The notes below the pieces were generated by a model. The model was not told where the DNA came from and did not search any database. It saw only the letters and a list, made by a program, of their open reading frames with translations. This document shows positions 47,718 to 64,000 of a DNA stretch of 64,000 nucleotides, piece after piece. Source of the stretch: Drosophila miranda. Its lineage: Eukaryota > Arthropoda > Insecta > Diptera > Drosophilidae. The stretch's first letter is position 1; each line of letters begins with the position of its first letter. Position numbers and translations under genes: made by a program. The stretch is from contig NC_046675.1 of assembly GCF_003369915.1 (NCBI RefSeq), forward strand, positions 12,090,001 through 12,154,000, read 5' to 3'.

Positions 47718-50055
47718 ATGACTTCAATTATCAAGTTGCACACGATATCCGGGGCAATGGATGAGTCGCCGCCATGCTACATACTCCAGATTGACGATGT
47801 GCGAATTCTGTTAGACTGCGGATGGGACGAGAAATTTGATGCCAATTTCATAAAGGAACTCAAAAGGTGTGTGCGAGTGTGCAGGAAAGACGACAATAAA
47901 TAAACAAACAATTCTGAACACTCATTCCAGGCAAGTGCACACACTAGATGCTGTACTGCTCTCCCACCCAGATGCATATCATCTGGGCGCCCTGCCGTAT
48001 CTGGTGGGAAAGCTTGGCCTTAATTGTCCCATTTACGCCACGATACCAGTATTCAAGATGGGTCAGATGTTCATGTACGATATATACATGTCTCACTTCA
48101 ACATGGGTGACTTTGATCTGTTCTCGCTGGACGATGTGGACACCGCCTTCGAGAAGATCACTCAGCTCAAGTACAACCAAACGGTTTCATTAAAGGGAAA
48201 AGGCTATGGCATATCCATAACGCCTCTGAATGCTGGACATATGATTGGCGGCACCATTTGGAAGATAGTGAAGGTCGGCGAGGAGGACATTGTCTATGCC
48301 ACCGACTTCAACCACAAGAAGGAGCGCCATCTGAGTGGCTGCGAGATGGACCGACTGCAGCGACCGTCGCTGCTCATTACCGACGCCTACAATGCACAAT
48401 ACCAGCAGGCGCGTCGGCGTGCCCGCGATGAGAAGCTAATGACGAACATCCTGCAGACCGTGAGAAACAATGGCAATGTGCTCATAGCCGCAGACACGGC
48501 GGGTCGGATGCTGGAGCTGGCCCACATGTTGGATCAGCTGTGGAAAAACAAGGAGTCGGGCCTGATGGCCTACTCTCTGGCCTTGCTGAACAACGTCAGC
48601 TACAACGTGGTGGAGTTTGCCAAGTCACAGATCGAGTGGATGAGCGACAAGCTGACCAAAGCCTTCGAGGGAGCCCGCAACAATCCCTTCCAGTTCAAGC
48701 ACATTCAACTGTGCCACACCCTGGCGGACGTGTACAAACTGCCAGCCGGCCCGAAGGTGGTGCTGGCCAGCACGCCGGATCTGGAGAGCGGTTTCACACG
48801 GGATCTCTTTATTCAGTGGGCCAGCAATGCCAACAATAGCATTATTTTGACCACCCGCACCTCTCCCGGCACCTTAGCCATGGAGCTGGTGGAGAACTAT
48901 GCCCCGGGCCGGCAAATCGAGTTGGACGTACGGAGGCGCGTCGAACTGGAAGGCGCCGAACTTGAAGAGTATCTGCGCACACAAGGCGAGAAGATTAACC
49001 CGCTGATTGCCAAGCCAGAGCCGGAGGAGGAGAGCAGCTCCGAGTCCGAAGATGACATCGAGATGAGCGTTATCACGGGCAAACACGATATTGTCGTTCG
49101 TCCAGAGGGGCGTCATCATTCCGGCTTCTTTAAATCGAACAAACGTCACCATGTGATGTTCCCCTACCACGAAGAGAAGATCAAGTACGATGAGTACGGC
49201 GAGATCATCAATCTGGATGATTATCGCATTGCAGATATGAACAACACCGAATTCCCACCCGAGGAGCAGAACAAGGAAAATGTGAAGAAAGAGGAGCCTG
49301 GCATAGGCACTGAACAGCAGGCCAACGGCGCTATGGACACCGACGTCGAGCTGCTGGAGAAGCCCACTAAACTGATTAACCAACGCAAAACGATCGAAGT
49401 GAATGCACAAATCCAGCGGATCGACTTCGAGGGCCGCTCGGACGGGGAGTCCATGCTGAAAATTCTCTCGCAACTTCGACCGCGTCGCGTCATCGTTGTC
49501 CATGGGACGGAAGAGGGCACCCAAGTGGTGGCCAAACACTGCGAGCAGAATGTGGGCGCACGCGTGTTCACGCCGCAAAAGGGCGAGATCATCGATGTGA
49601 CCACAGAGATTCACATCTACCAAGTGCGTCTGACCGAGGGTCTAGTCTCTCAGCTGCAGTTCCAGAAGGGGAAGGATGCAGAGGTGGCCTGGGTCGATGG
49701 CCGTCTGGGCATGCGTCTGAAAGCCATCGATGCTCCCCACACTGCCATGGATGTGACGGTCGAGCAGGATGCCGCCATGCAGGAGGGGAAAACTCTCACA
49801 CTGGAGACACTCGAGGAGGACGAGATTCCCGTCCATAATTCAGTGCTCATCAACGAGTTGAAGCTCTCGGATTTCAAGCAGATTCTCCTGCGAAACAACA
49901 TCAACTCGGAGTTTTCGGGCGGTGTCCTCTGGTGCACCAATGGCACCTTGGCGCTGCGACGCGTTGATGCCGGCAAAGTGGCAATGGAGGGCTGCTTGTC
50001 GGAGGAATATTACAAGATCAGGGAGCTACTTTACGAGCAGTATGCGATCGTTTAA
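47718..50055 (+). CDS. Cpsf100: Cleavage and polyadenylation specificity factor, 100 kDa subunit
   Basis: Two exons, 47718-47866 and 47931-50055, split by a 64-bp intron; 757 residues, the expected length for fly CPSF100/CPSF2. It is the inactive partner of the CPSF73 endonuclease in the nuclear pre-mRNA 3'-end cleavage complex and also acts in histone mRNA processing. Seen: an N-terminal metallo-beta-lactamase domain beginning [11 protein letters not shown] and ILLDCGWDE; the motif-2 site reads [15 protein letters not shown], lacking the full HxHxDH zinc ligands, as known for this subunit; [22 protein letters not shown]; a beta-CASP domain (about 210-400: [26 protein letters not shown]); an acidic linker [13 protein letters not shown] (about 435-450); and a C-terminal region with [18 protein letters not shown]. 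All the main landmarks I recall from fly Cpsf100 are present. The 3' end meets Slu7 tail to tail, 69 bp between stops. Confidence 0.97.
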
Positions 50056-50056
50056 G

Positions 50057-50069
50057 AATAAAGTTTATT
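50057..50069. terminator. Palindromic poly(A) signal serving Cpsf100 and possibly Slu7
   Basis: AATAAAGTTTATT reads as AATAAA on both strands. On plus it starts 2 nt after the Cpsf100 stop; on minus it lies about 55 nt past the Slu7 stop. Confidence 0.7.
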
Positions 50070-50111
50070 CTAATAGTATCTATTCCATTTTGTTAAAATT
50101 TGTATGGTACT

Positions 50112-50117
50112 TTTATT
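50112..50117 (-). terminator. Proximal poly(A) signal of Slu7
   Basis: TTTATT on plus is AATAAA on minus, only 7 nt past the Slu7 stop codon. With the distal palindromic signal, this gives Slu7 two possible 3' ends. Confidence 0.5.
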
Positions 50118-50124
50118 TACAAGT

Positions 50125-52058
50125 TTATAGAAATTGCGCCATGGGATCTTCAGCGCGTGGTCGCTTCCTTTTCCATTCCTCAATCTCGTCCTCGGTGGGC
50201 GCCTTCACATCGTACATGCTGTTGTATGGTCGCTTGCGATCGTCCAGGTCCTCTTGGATGTTCTTCTCTGTCGTCAACGCCTTCTCCTTGGCTTCCATTT
50301 CTTTCGTCTCCTTGCGTTTGCGCTGCTCCTTGGCCTTCCTTCTCTTTGCCCGCTTCTTGGACTTCTTTTTCGACTTTTTCTTCTCATGAACCTCTGGCTC
50401 TTCCTCCTCTGTGGATGATTCTGAACTGGGCGCAGAGTCCGCCTCGGAGGCGACCTTCTCTGGGGGTTCCTCTTGGACTCTGGTCTCGTTATCGGCGGAT
50501 GTTTCCAGAGGCACTGCTGATGCGGAGCTATTTGACTGCTGCTGATGGTCTGAATAGCCTTCCGGCTCCTGCATGCCCACGCAGTAGGAGTTCTTGATGA
50601 AGGACTTGCAACACTTGTAGCCCCAGCGGCCGGCATTCCAAAAGCTGCCCCACACTGTGGTGTGATTGTTGATGTACACGTCCTCCTCGTAGATACTGCG
50701 CGCCTTGGGCTTCTCTACGCCCTTGATGACCTTGCCGCTGCGCGAGTACTCAATGTACTCCTCGGTCTGGGCAAGCAGCAGCGACTTGGGCGGCACCTTC
50801 AGATGCTTTTCGCCACCATATTTCTCCACAATATGAGTTTTTGTCTGAAAGCAAAGAGGGAGCACACCGTCGGCTGTGATGAAGATATATAAATAGACAA
50901 ATAAAATGGCAGGACTTACACTTGACTTGAACTGTTCCTTCTTCTGTTCGTACTCCTTTTGGAGTAGTTCCAGTTTTGTGGGCTCGGCCAGCAGATGGAC
51001 ATCCACTCCCTTGCCATGGGCCTCCCAGGCGAACAGTTGAGCGGTGGCTTGGGCTGTCGTGTCGCCAGAGAAGCGCACAAAGTTCTCACCGGCAAACTCA
51101 GCTCTGGAAATGGAGAATATATTAGAGTCTAATTGATCGTCTGGTCAGGTGTTCTTGCAGCACTTACTCCTCCGCAGGCGTTGCAGGATTCGGATTGTCA
51201 CGCATTGAGCGGGTCTTGGGGTCATAGTAGGCAGAGTTTGGATCCAAATTCCTCAGATATTTAGCTGTATCCTCGCGAATACGCAAATTTCGCACAGTAA
51301 TCCGCTGTTTGGAGTCCACTTTTGTGCCCGGCATGTCCACTTCGTCGACGTATTTGTCCTCGTTGCCCTCCTCGTCAGAGATCTCCGCATCGGGGTCTGA
51401 TTAGGATGGATAGAATGTTAGAAGCTTTCGATAAAAGTAAGTAAATGATTGTTTTACCGTTTTTAAGCTTTTCAGCTTTCAGCTGCCGCTTGGCCTCCTC
51501 CACTTTTTCGTACTCTTCGACAATCTCCCGGTGATTGGCCGGATCGTAGGAGCTCCAGCGATCGCGTTTCTCATCATAGTTGATGGAGGCTTCGCTCACG
51601 ATGTGCTCGTCGTGCACCACAATCGACTCTGCATACCTCGCCTGCACCTTGCGCGGCCGCTCCAGGCAATCCTTCTTCTTGTGCGTCATGGCGCCGCAGT
51701 TCTCGCAGGCGCCCTTCCGGAACTTGGTCACAATTCTGGTGGTGTCCAGGCCCTTCGGTGCCCGCTTGTCCAGCTGGCCCTGCTCATCCTCGTGCTGTGG
51801 TCGCTGATGTTTCAGTGTGGGCCCCTGGGTGCCATAGTACCAGGGAGCATTGGATATGTACTGCGGAATGTGCGGATTGATGTCGCGACCCTCCTCATCG
51901 ACGGCGGCTGGTGCTGTACCCGCTTTTCTCGCTTCCTCCAACTCCTTGGCCTTGCGCCAATCCTCGCGGGACTTTTTCTTTGGCTCCTCCTCGGCATCCT
52001 GGTCAGCTTTGTTGTTGATTATCTGCGAGACGGGAGTACGCACCTGACCCGAACTCAT
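50125..52058 (-). CDS. Slu7: Pre-mRNA splicing factor Slu7
   Basis: Four exons on the minus strand: 52058-51458, 51396-51168, 51103-50920 and 50844-50125; 577 residues. Slu7 acts in the second catalytic step of splicing, helping choose and use the 3' splice site. Seen: a basic N-terminal region; [16 protein letters not shown], a strongly conserved Slu7 block; a CCHC zinc knuckle with C118, C121, H126 and C131 ([15 protein letters not shown]); [10 protein letters not shown] right after; the conserved [20 protein letters not shown] region in exon 2; [23 protein letters not shown]; and a C-terminal acidic then lysine-rich tail ([19 protein letters not shown]), a likely nuclear localisation region. 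It diverges from Pkc98E across about 0.5 kb and converges on Cpsf100, so its short flanks are shared. Sure of identity. Confidence 0.97.
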
Positions 52059-52146
52059 CGTGGATTAGGTGATTGTTGTGTGTTTGTTGTTGTTTACGGT
52101 ATCGTAATTTAAGCCAAAATTCGGTTTTTTTATCCACGGGCCCGAG

Positions 52147-52207
52147 ATCAGTGTGACTGACCCTAAGAAATATACCAAAATATACCGTCTCATTTTCAAA
52201 ATATACC
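52147..52207 (-). promoter_or_regulatory. Slu7 core promoter: Ohler-6 plus Ohler-1 motifs
   Basis: On the minus strand three GGTATATTT copies (52199-52207, 52178-52186, 52168-52176) are followed by GGTCAGTCACACTG (52149-52162), a near match to Ohler motif 1. This sits about 90-150 bp upstream of the Slu7 start. Motif 1/6 promoters are TATA-less, M1BP-bound and typical of housekeeping genes. Confidence 0.65.
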
Positions 52208-52562
52208 GTAAAAATACCCACAAATTATTTGAAACGTACAGATTTCTCCTTCAGGTGTCGCTTCGGTAATTACATAAAATGTAGTTAATATGTAGCTAAT
52301 GTGTAGTTAGCGTGTAGTGACCATGTAAAGAAATGAATTTAGTGGAAATTGTCTACAAAATTTTAATTTTAAATACAATCAAATGCAATAAAAAGGAGTA
52401 TTTAAAATTTGCTAGTGTTTTAGAAAATTGATTGATCAATCGGATAAAAAGTAATATTCAAAAACGATGAAATATTATGGAACTGGATACAAATAATTCT
52501 TCACTATATTTATGATATATTTTTAAATTTCTGACGTATTTTGGTATATTTCTGAGGGTCAG
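52157..52562. repeat. 27-bp inverted repeat between Slu7 and Pkc98E
   Basis: Arm 52157-52183 and the reverse complement of 52536-52562 agree at 25 of 27 positions (mismatches at positions 9 and 27). Each arm holds GGTATATTTC followed by GAGGGTCAG-like sequence, reading away from the other arm toward its own gene. Confidence 0.85.
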
Positions 52563-52600
52563 ACCGTATACTTGATCAATAAGTCCGCGGTCACACTGTG
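52531..52600 (+). promoter_or_regulatory. Pkc98E core promoter: Ohler-6 plus Ohler-1 motifs
   Basis: GGTATATTTC (52543-52552) and a perfect motif-1 core CGGTCACACTG (52588-52598). Transcription probably starts close to 52590-52610, upstream of a spliced 5' UTR. Confidence 0.65.
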
Positions 52601-52945
52601 CACGACACGAATTAATTCGACGAAATTCCACCCACCCACCCCAGCAATGCACTATTGTCAGGAAAGGAAAATGTTGGATACGTGATTTAGGGATTCGCGA
52701 AAAGCCAGAAAAAACAAAGAAAATTCCTTAAGATACAACCAATTTCAACTGTGCAAACAGGGTGCGTGTGCGTGTCCGTGCATCTGTATCTGTGTGTGTG
52801 GGTTCTAGTGTCAAGGCATCCTTAATTTTTTCGCACACATAGCTCAACATTTTTTCTCTAATATACCAACAATAGAGAGAGAAAAAGAGAGGGAGGGAGA
52901 GAGCGCCAGAAAGAGAGCGCCAGCAGCAACGCGAAGAGAGCAAAG
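52600..52945 (+). other. Pkc98E 5' UTR exon 1 (predicted)
   Basis: Runs from the motif-1 promoter to a strong donor (GCAAAG then GTAAGG) at 52945/52946. GAGAGA-rich near its 3' end. No coding start in a frame that continues into the gene. Confidence 0.5.
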
Positions 52946-54054
52946 GTAAGGTAATTGAGGTGTAATGTAACGTAATGTAAACGCGCTCGCTCTCTTCTAT
53001 TTTCTCTCACCCACACCAACGCGCACACTCAGATTCGCCTTCGTTTTTCCCAATTAGAAAATTACAAATTTTCCAATTGAGTTTTCTAATATTAATCCGG
53101 ATTCAACACTAATTCTAATTCTATGCGATGTGAAATCCGGACCTGTAAATCGCGTGCGCCTCTCCAATCTTGACTGTGTGTGTGTGTGTGAGTGTATTGT
53201 TGGTGCTGGAATTTTTGTGTGTTGGTGTGATGCTGCTGCTGCTGCTGTCTTGTAGTAGTAGGTAGTGGGTGGCGATAGGGGTAGGGGCAGGCATTAGGAT
53301 TGCTTGTTATTATTTCTTTGTTGTTTTATCTCTGAAAAAATAGCTTCTCTTCTTCGATGTGGTGTGTGCCCATACCGATTCCGTCGTACATGCATTAAAA
53401 ACAATTTGCATAAAAAAAGAGAACAAACTGCCATCAAAAGATGTAAGACCTAATCAAAGCTAAATTGGAGGCACCTTGAGAAAAACAACTTGTTCCCCTT
53501 CCAAAAATTCTTTAGAATTAAATCGTTTCGGGAGCATGTACTTATTATGAAACGTTTCCTTTCCTGTGGATTTGCCTCAATTAAAGCGACGCTCTACAGT
53601 TATTATACGATACGATACGATCAAAACGAAATTGCGACAGATTGAAAAAGTTGTGCAAACACTGCATCCGCTGACTCCTTGGAATGATAATGATTTATGT
53701 GTGGATGTGAGGTGGGCAGGGGGGAAATATTACCACAACAGATGATGGTCGTGTACTATTTTCGATTTTCTGTTTCATGGACTGTTGTCGTTTGAGCGAT
53801 TGCCTAATGCCCCAAAAGCGAATGCATATATCTACATAATATATGTATGTACATATGTATATACCGTAGTGTGTATGTAAGAGTGGATTCCATCAATGTG
53901 AGGGCGACCTTGGGAGTAAATCGGGTGTACCGTGTATAGCATTATATTTATGAGTGTCAATGACCTACACTAACATTAATTGCCCCATAGAGAAAGTTCT
54001 GAACGTCACTCGGTCATTTCATTAATAAATTCTTATCTGATCTTGCAATTTCAG
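52946..54054 (+). other. Pkc98E 5' UTR intron (predicted)
   Basis: About 1.1 kb between the donor at 52946 and the acceptor TTGCAATTTCAG ending at 54054. Holds TG and CTG repeats, a GATAC repeat (53607-53622) and TATGTA-type sequence near 53830-53870. No gene seen. Confidence 0.5.
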
Positions 54055-54294
54055 ATCAGCCACAGACCCAGACACACACCCACACACGACCACAGAGTGG
54101 TTCCTGCTGTTTTCTGAACCAAACCACCGCCGCTGCTGACTCACAAGACGCAGTCCGTCAGCTGCTAGCCGGGATCGTTGCAATTAAGATTAACCCCCTC
54201 TCCAGAGACCAGAAAGCCAGAACGGGGGAGAGGAGCTGAATCTTCAAAAGGATCAAGGGTCAAGGGTCGAGACAAGCAAGGGCAAACGGGGGCA
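54055..54294 (+). other. Pkc98E 5' UTR exon 2 (predicted)
   Basis: Leader sequence from the acceptor to the start codon, rich in CAC and GGG motifs. Contiguous with the first coding exon. Confidence 0.5.
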
Positions 54295-59254
<4,960 letters not shown>

Positions 59255-61279
59255 GGCCCAACGATTGTAGTTCATTTTCCCTTTCACTTTTGGAGGCACC
59301 GGATCCGATCTGATCCGCCGAAATAACAATAACCCGCCACAGGTTGAGCTCCACCCACCCCAGGGGCCGGGCCGTATAGATCAGTCAGTGAGTTAGTTTT
59401 AAATTGGGTGGACATACAGATCGATCTGTGCCGTCATCTAGCATCTACCATCAAAAAACAACCATCAACCATCTAGCATCTAGCGTCTAGCGTATTCCTC
59501 TAGCGTATATCCCTAGCACAAGCTAACTATTCGTATTGTTTCTCGATGAAAACGCTTCATTGTTGTCTGTTTTCCAATTGTAGTCGTTGTCCTTATTTCG
59601 TTCTAAATCCTAGGTTCGAAGCAGAGAAGTGAAACATTGCAAGTACTGTAGATCGATCACTCATTGTCACCCGAAGCCATAGCCATCTCCACAACCAACA
59701 ACCAGTGCCAAAGCTGCTGCTTAGCTTCGACTTGAATGGTGCGCACAAGGCAGAAAGAACCAAATTGTTAAGTTTCCCCAGATTCCTATTCCGCTTCCGC
59801 TTTAAGCTTCAAGCTGGAGCCTGCCTCCGCCGCTTAAAAAGAGTTTGAATTTATTTATTGTATTTTATTGAAGTTATGTTATTTGCCAAGCCAATCCACC
59901 GCCTCGCCCCGCACCCGCACCCGAACCCATCTAGTCAATGCCCTTGTGGGCTGCAATTGTGGCTCAGAGTGCATTTTGTTATTAGTTATTTATTGATTAA
60001 TTGATTGTTTGATTGTTTAACGTGCCGAATCTCAAGTTTCGCACTTAAAGGCAGGCATAAAGACGGCCAGACAGCGTCCAAGCTTAGCTCTTGCTCCAAG
60101 CGAATCTCAAGGGAACCTCTAAAACACACACAATATGTGCCGCTCCACAACGTGCCGTCTATAAAACAAATACCCCCCCCAAAGCATATACATATAAAAA
60201 CACACACAAATTTAATTTCAATTTGTTTTGTATGTATTTGAAATCTTGCACAACTTCCTTCTCAAGTATTAAAGCGATATTATTTTAAAATTTAAACTTA
60301 TTGTTATACATACAAATATTTATAAAAACCAAACTAAAACAAAACAAAAACAAAAATCAAGCCAAAAAATCCTAAAACAAACGCATACAATTTATCAGCA
60401 AAACAAAGAGAAAGTAAAGCTACTAAATCATAGAAAATAAAGCTAAAAACAAACAAATGTCTATAAAATTCACATCAATTTATGTATGCTAAAAACCTAA
60501 AAACAAATTATGAATACAACCAAGAAACGTGTTTAGTCCGTAAGCCGAAGAGAGGGGGAGAAGAAAACAAACAAATTATATATATAATATACATACATAA
60601 AGCATATAAAATTGTGAAACTAAAGGCATATTTATATAACAAACAAAACACTTAGCGTAATGAAAGAGATCCGAACAAACGTTATACATATATGAAATTA
60701 TATGAAAAAAGGAGGAAGAGACGAGAGATACAATATTAACGATTATTATGTATATGTTGATTTTAAAGCCAAAGACTCAAAGCTAAATTCTATTCTAAAC
60801 AAATTTTAGTAGAACGCATCGAAATCTGTTAATTACTTCATTTAAATGTTGTTATTCCTATTATTTTATGTACGACGACACAATTCATGCGATGCGATGC
60901 GATGCGGTAAAATTTGTTTCAGTTTATGTTTTCAATCTATCCACAGAGCAAAAGGAATTCTGCTAAAAGAAATCATTACAAAATATATACTTATAATTAT
61001 ATTGGAAGGATGGATAGCCAAGGACCCTTCAAGGACAGGAGATTTATTAACTATAAGCAGCGTTGTTGACTAAAAAAAATAAAAGAAAAAATAAAACAGA
61101 AGTAAAACCAAAAATGCAGAGGAGTCAGAGGCAAGCATGAAGCATAAAATTTGTATGTAATAATGAACGCCCAGTGTCTAATAATATGTATTTGTGAAAT
61201 AGCAAGCCCTGCGCAAGCGCTAGTTACCCATTTACAATTGAAATGTTAACCTAAAGTATTCTCAAAAACGCATTTTACC

Positions 61280-61297
61280 AAAAAAAAAAAAAAAAAA
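61280..61297 (+). repeat. A18 homopolymer in the Pkc98E 3' region
   Basis: Eighteen uninterrupted A, followed 23 bp on by a second A-run. Confidence 0.95.
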
Positions 61298-62651
61298 TAT
61301 AACAAAAAGGAAAATACCCAAAAAAAAAAAAGGAAGAATAAGGAGAAGACATAGGCAAAAAATGTTACAAAGATAAAAGAATAATTTTATAAAACGATGA
61401 GCTCAATCGCTAGACGATCCAGGCCATTGAGAAGATTGAAAATATAGACAAATAGTAGCGCTATTCAATTAAAGAAAAAGAAAGAAAATGATACAAAATA
61501 TACAACAAATAGAGCAAAAACTCTCACAGATATACGCATCCAGCCAACATGATTAATTTATATGAGTATAGTCCGTTAGTCAGGTACGATACGGTCAGGT
61601 CAGGGAATAAGCAAACAGAATAGAAAATATTGTTGGTTGTTCTCGAGAAGAAGCACACACAAAATACAAAGAAATGAAGGTAGAATGAATGGAAGCGAAG
61701 CGGGGAACAGGAACAGAAACAGGCAAGGGAAATGGGAAAAAGAAAAGAAAAGCACAAATCGCGGAACCTGAAACAAGTAAAATATTATAGGGAAATGTGA
61801 AACCAAATGTTAGCTATAAGCTCACTCTTCAAATATGCAAAGCAAATTAATGCAAATGCTCCCCCTTCCCCACTCACAATCTGCTAGACACACTCGTAAA
61901 CACACAAAAGCTATAGATCGAAAGTCATTGCTTGCCAAAGAAGGACTCCAGTAGAGCGATCCAGCCAGTGCTATAACTCTGAATGTACGAGATGTACTCA
62001 CAGATCAGATCCAGCTAAGCTAACGCTTTTCTGGACAAGAACAAACACCCACAAACGATATACACATATGTGCAACTTTTTCATGTACCTTTCGCATCTT
62101 AGATACTTAAAGAAAACACATACAAACATACACTCGGAGGATTATTAACGGCAGCCCAGCCCCTAATCATTGTCTAAAAGTTGTTAACTACAAAAACTAC
62201 TAAGAAAATATATTGAATTATTTATTGAATGGCGTACAAAGCAGAGCGCAAAAAACTGAAAGAGTTGTAGCAGAGGAGGCTTAGTTAGAGGAAGAGTCAT
62301 TGCAAAAGTAATATTCATTAACAGAAAAGTATTCACAAACACAAAAACCAAACAAAACCGAAAAAGTAACCAAACTACAATTGGGAGAACGCATAAATAA
62401 AGTTAAGTTATGTTTAAACAAAAGAGATAAATAACTGTAAAGATAAAGTCAAGAGTCAACAGTTGATATGTTGTAAAAAAAAAAGATATATTAAAACAAA
62501 AAATTTAAACAAAAGTAAGCCAAGGAAGAAAGTGTTAAAGCAGATACTAAATAAATGGTAAAGAACAAATGTACCGATGTGCGAAGATAACCAAAGATAC
62601 CAAACATGAAAACAACAAAAATTGATTTATAATTTTAAGTGAAAACTAATT

Positions 62652-62661
62652 AATAAATAAA
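62652..62661 (+). terminator. Distal poly(A) signal (AATAAATAAA)
   Basis: Two overlapping AATAAA hexamers at the right edge of the A-rich region, followed by less biased sequence. Best candidate for the end of the longest Pkc98E transcript. Confidence 0.45.
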
Positions 62662-62874
62662 GAGGTAACACCTATGAAAAATGTACCCGCCAAATATGTT
62701 TTGAATTTCACATTTGAACTGAAACAGTACTGCCACAACGGAAAAGACCACATGGGTACCGTATGGACAGAGAACACTTAACCCATCGCAGACCACTTCT
62801 TAAATTTTCGCTTCGTCAAACCGTGCTATCCTGTATAATTTATTCCAACGGATAGCGGCGCGCAGGTCTATTAT

Positions 62875-63208
62875 TTTAGACACAATCCAATAAAAGAGAG
62901 TAGTCAATCCCGAATATCAAAATCGAGTAAAATGATTTCTGATCATGAACAGAGAATGATTAACCCATTTTCGACCAGTGGGTACTAAAATACTCTTCAC
63001 GAAAATGATACAACTTCAAGAATTTTAGCGCAGTTCAGGTGAAAGATATGGGATAATTTATGTTTGTAAAAAAAAAATATAAAGAAAGGTTGTATGTACA
63101 AGGATAATTTACTAACAGTATTGTTTTCGGCTGTTTACTTAAACTGGTAAACCTGTAAAGGGGCTTAAATGGTGTGTTAAGTGGGTTAAAGTGAATTTGT
63201 TCGTTCAT
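62875..63208 (+). repeat. Dispersed repeat, copy B (upstream of Dimt1)
   Basis: About 335 bp homologous to copy A at 39083-39429, same orientation and same landmark order. It ends about 85 bp before the Dimt1 start codon. Confidence 0.8.
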
Positions 63209-63291
63209 GAACGACCAAACACATGTGGATTTTGAAACCAAAACAAAGTCACGATTTAAACCTTTTACAGGCAAAAGCAAAAGTTTAAAAT

Positions 63292-64000
<709 letters not shown>

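Larger units (their letters stand above)
59255..62680 (+). other. Pkc98E 3' UTR / 3' flank, A-rich
   Basis: No coding frame supported. Strongly A-rich on the plus strand from about 60280, with many AATAAA-like sites and an 18-nt A-run. If the distal signal near 62652 is used, the 3' UTR is about 3.4 kb, long for a fly mRNA and typical of neuronally expressed transcripts. Proximal ends are possible. Confidence 0.5.

Noticed and set aside
48874..49623. 249-codon minus-strand open frame
   Set aside because: Antisense shadow of Cpsf100 coding sequence, leucine/valine-rich with no domain.

Overview
This is a eukaryotic chromosomal window, almost certainly from a Drosophila species other than D. 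melanogaster. Evidence: short introns (55-80 bp) with GT..AG ends; CAG/CA-rich low-complexity DNA; Drosophila core-promoter motifs; and nine protein-coding loci recognisable as fly genes: a fatty acyl-CoA reductase (waterproof-like), a DUF1091 secreted protein (CG14518-like), the SCYL2 pseudokinase (CG1951-like), an APMAP/strictosidine-synthase-like protein (CG11833-like), a beta-1,4-N-acetylgalactosaminyltransferase (beta4GalNAcTB-like), Cpsf100, Slu7, the novel PKC Pkc98E, and the start of the 18S rRNA dimethyltransferase (CG11837/Dimt1-like). From memory this set matches cytological region 98E-F of D. melanogaster chromosome arm 3R. The exact species cannot be fixed from the sequence; an obscura-group fly is a guess.

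Layout. 1-3.1 kb: no gene seen; purine-rich and CA-rich simple sequence and a GAGA-site cluster. 3.45-5.38 kb (minus): eight coding exons of the fatty acyl-CoA reductase, whose first visible exon starts at a splice acceptor, so at least one exon lies further right. 5.4-37.4 kb: about 32 kb in which I can support no protein-coding gene. It holds microsatellites, AT-rich enhancer-like stretches, two GC-rich blocks (10.4-12.4 kb and 33.4-33.9 kb) that look like promoter regions, and probably the long 5' intron(s) of the reductase. 37.5-64 kb: a compact gene cluster in the order DUF1091 (+), SCYL2 (+), APMAP-like (-), beta4GalNAcT (-), Cpsf100 (+), Slu7 (-), Pkc98E (+), Dimt1 (+, cut by the window end).

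Functional themes. The dense half is mostly housekeeping: mRNA 3'-end formation (Cpsf100), splicing (Slu7), rRNA modification (Dimt1), vesicle traffic (SCYL2) and glycosylation (beta4GalNAcT). The genes share boundaries. Cpsf100 and Slu7 converge on a 13-bp palindrome that reads as AATAAA on both strands. Slu7 and Pkc98E diverge from two oppositely oriented Ohler-1/Ohler-6 core-promoter modules that form a 27-bp inverted repeat. A cluster of CGATA motifs (BEAF-32/DREF type) lies at 38.6 kb, close to where the 32-kb gene-free stretch meets the cluster.

The least explained structures are: a ~340-bp dispersed repeat present in the same orientation just upstream of both SCYL2 and Dimt1; a threefold tandem repeat (units of about 412, 358 and 240 bp) directly upstream of Cpsf100; a local tandem duplication inside a Pkc98E intron; and recurrent ATACCCT/AGGGTAT hairpins in the gene-free region. 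I found no CRISPR, prokaryotic feature, tRNA or rRNA gene, and no intact transposon.
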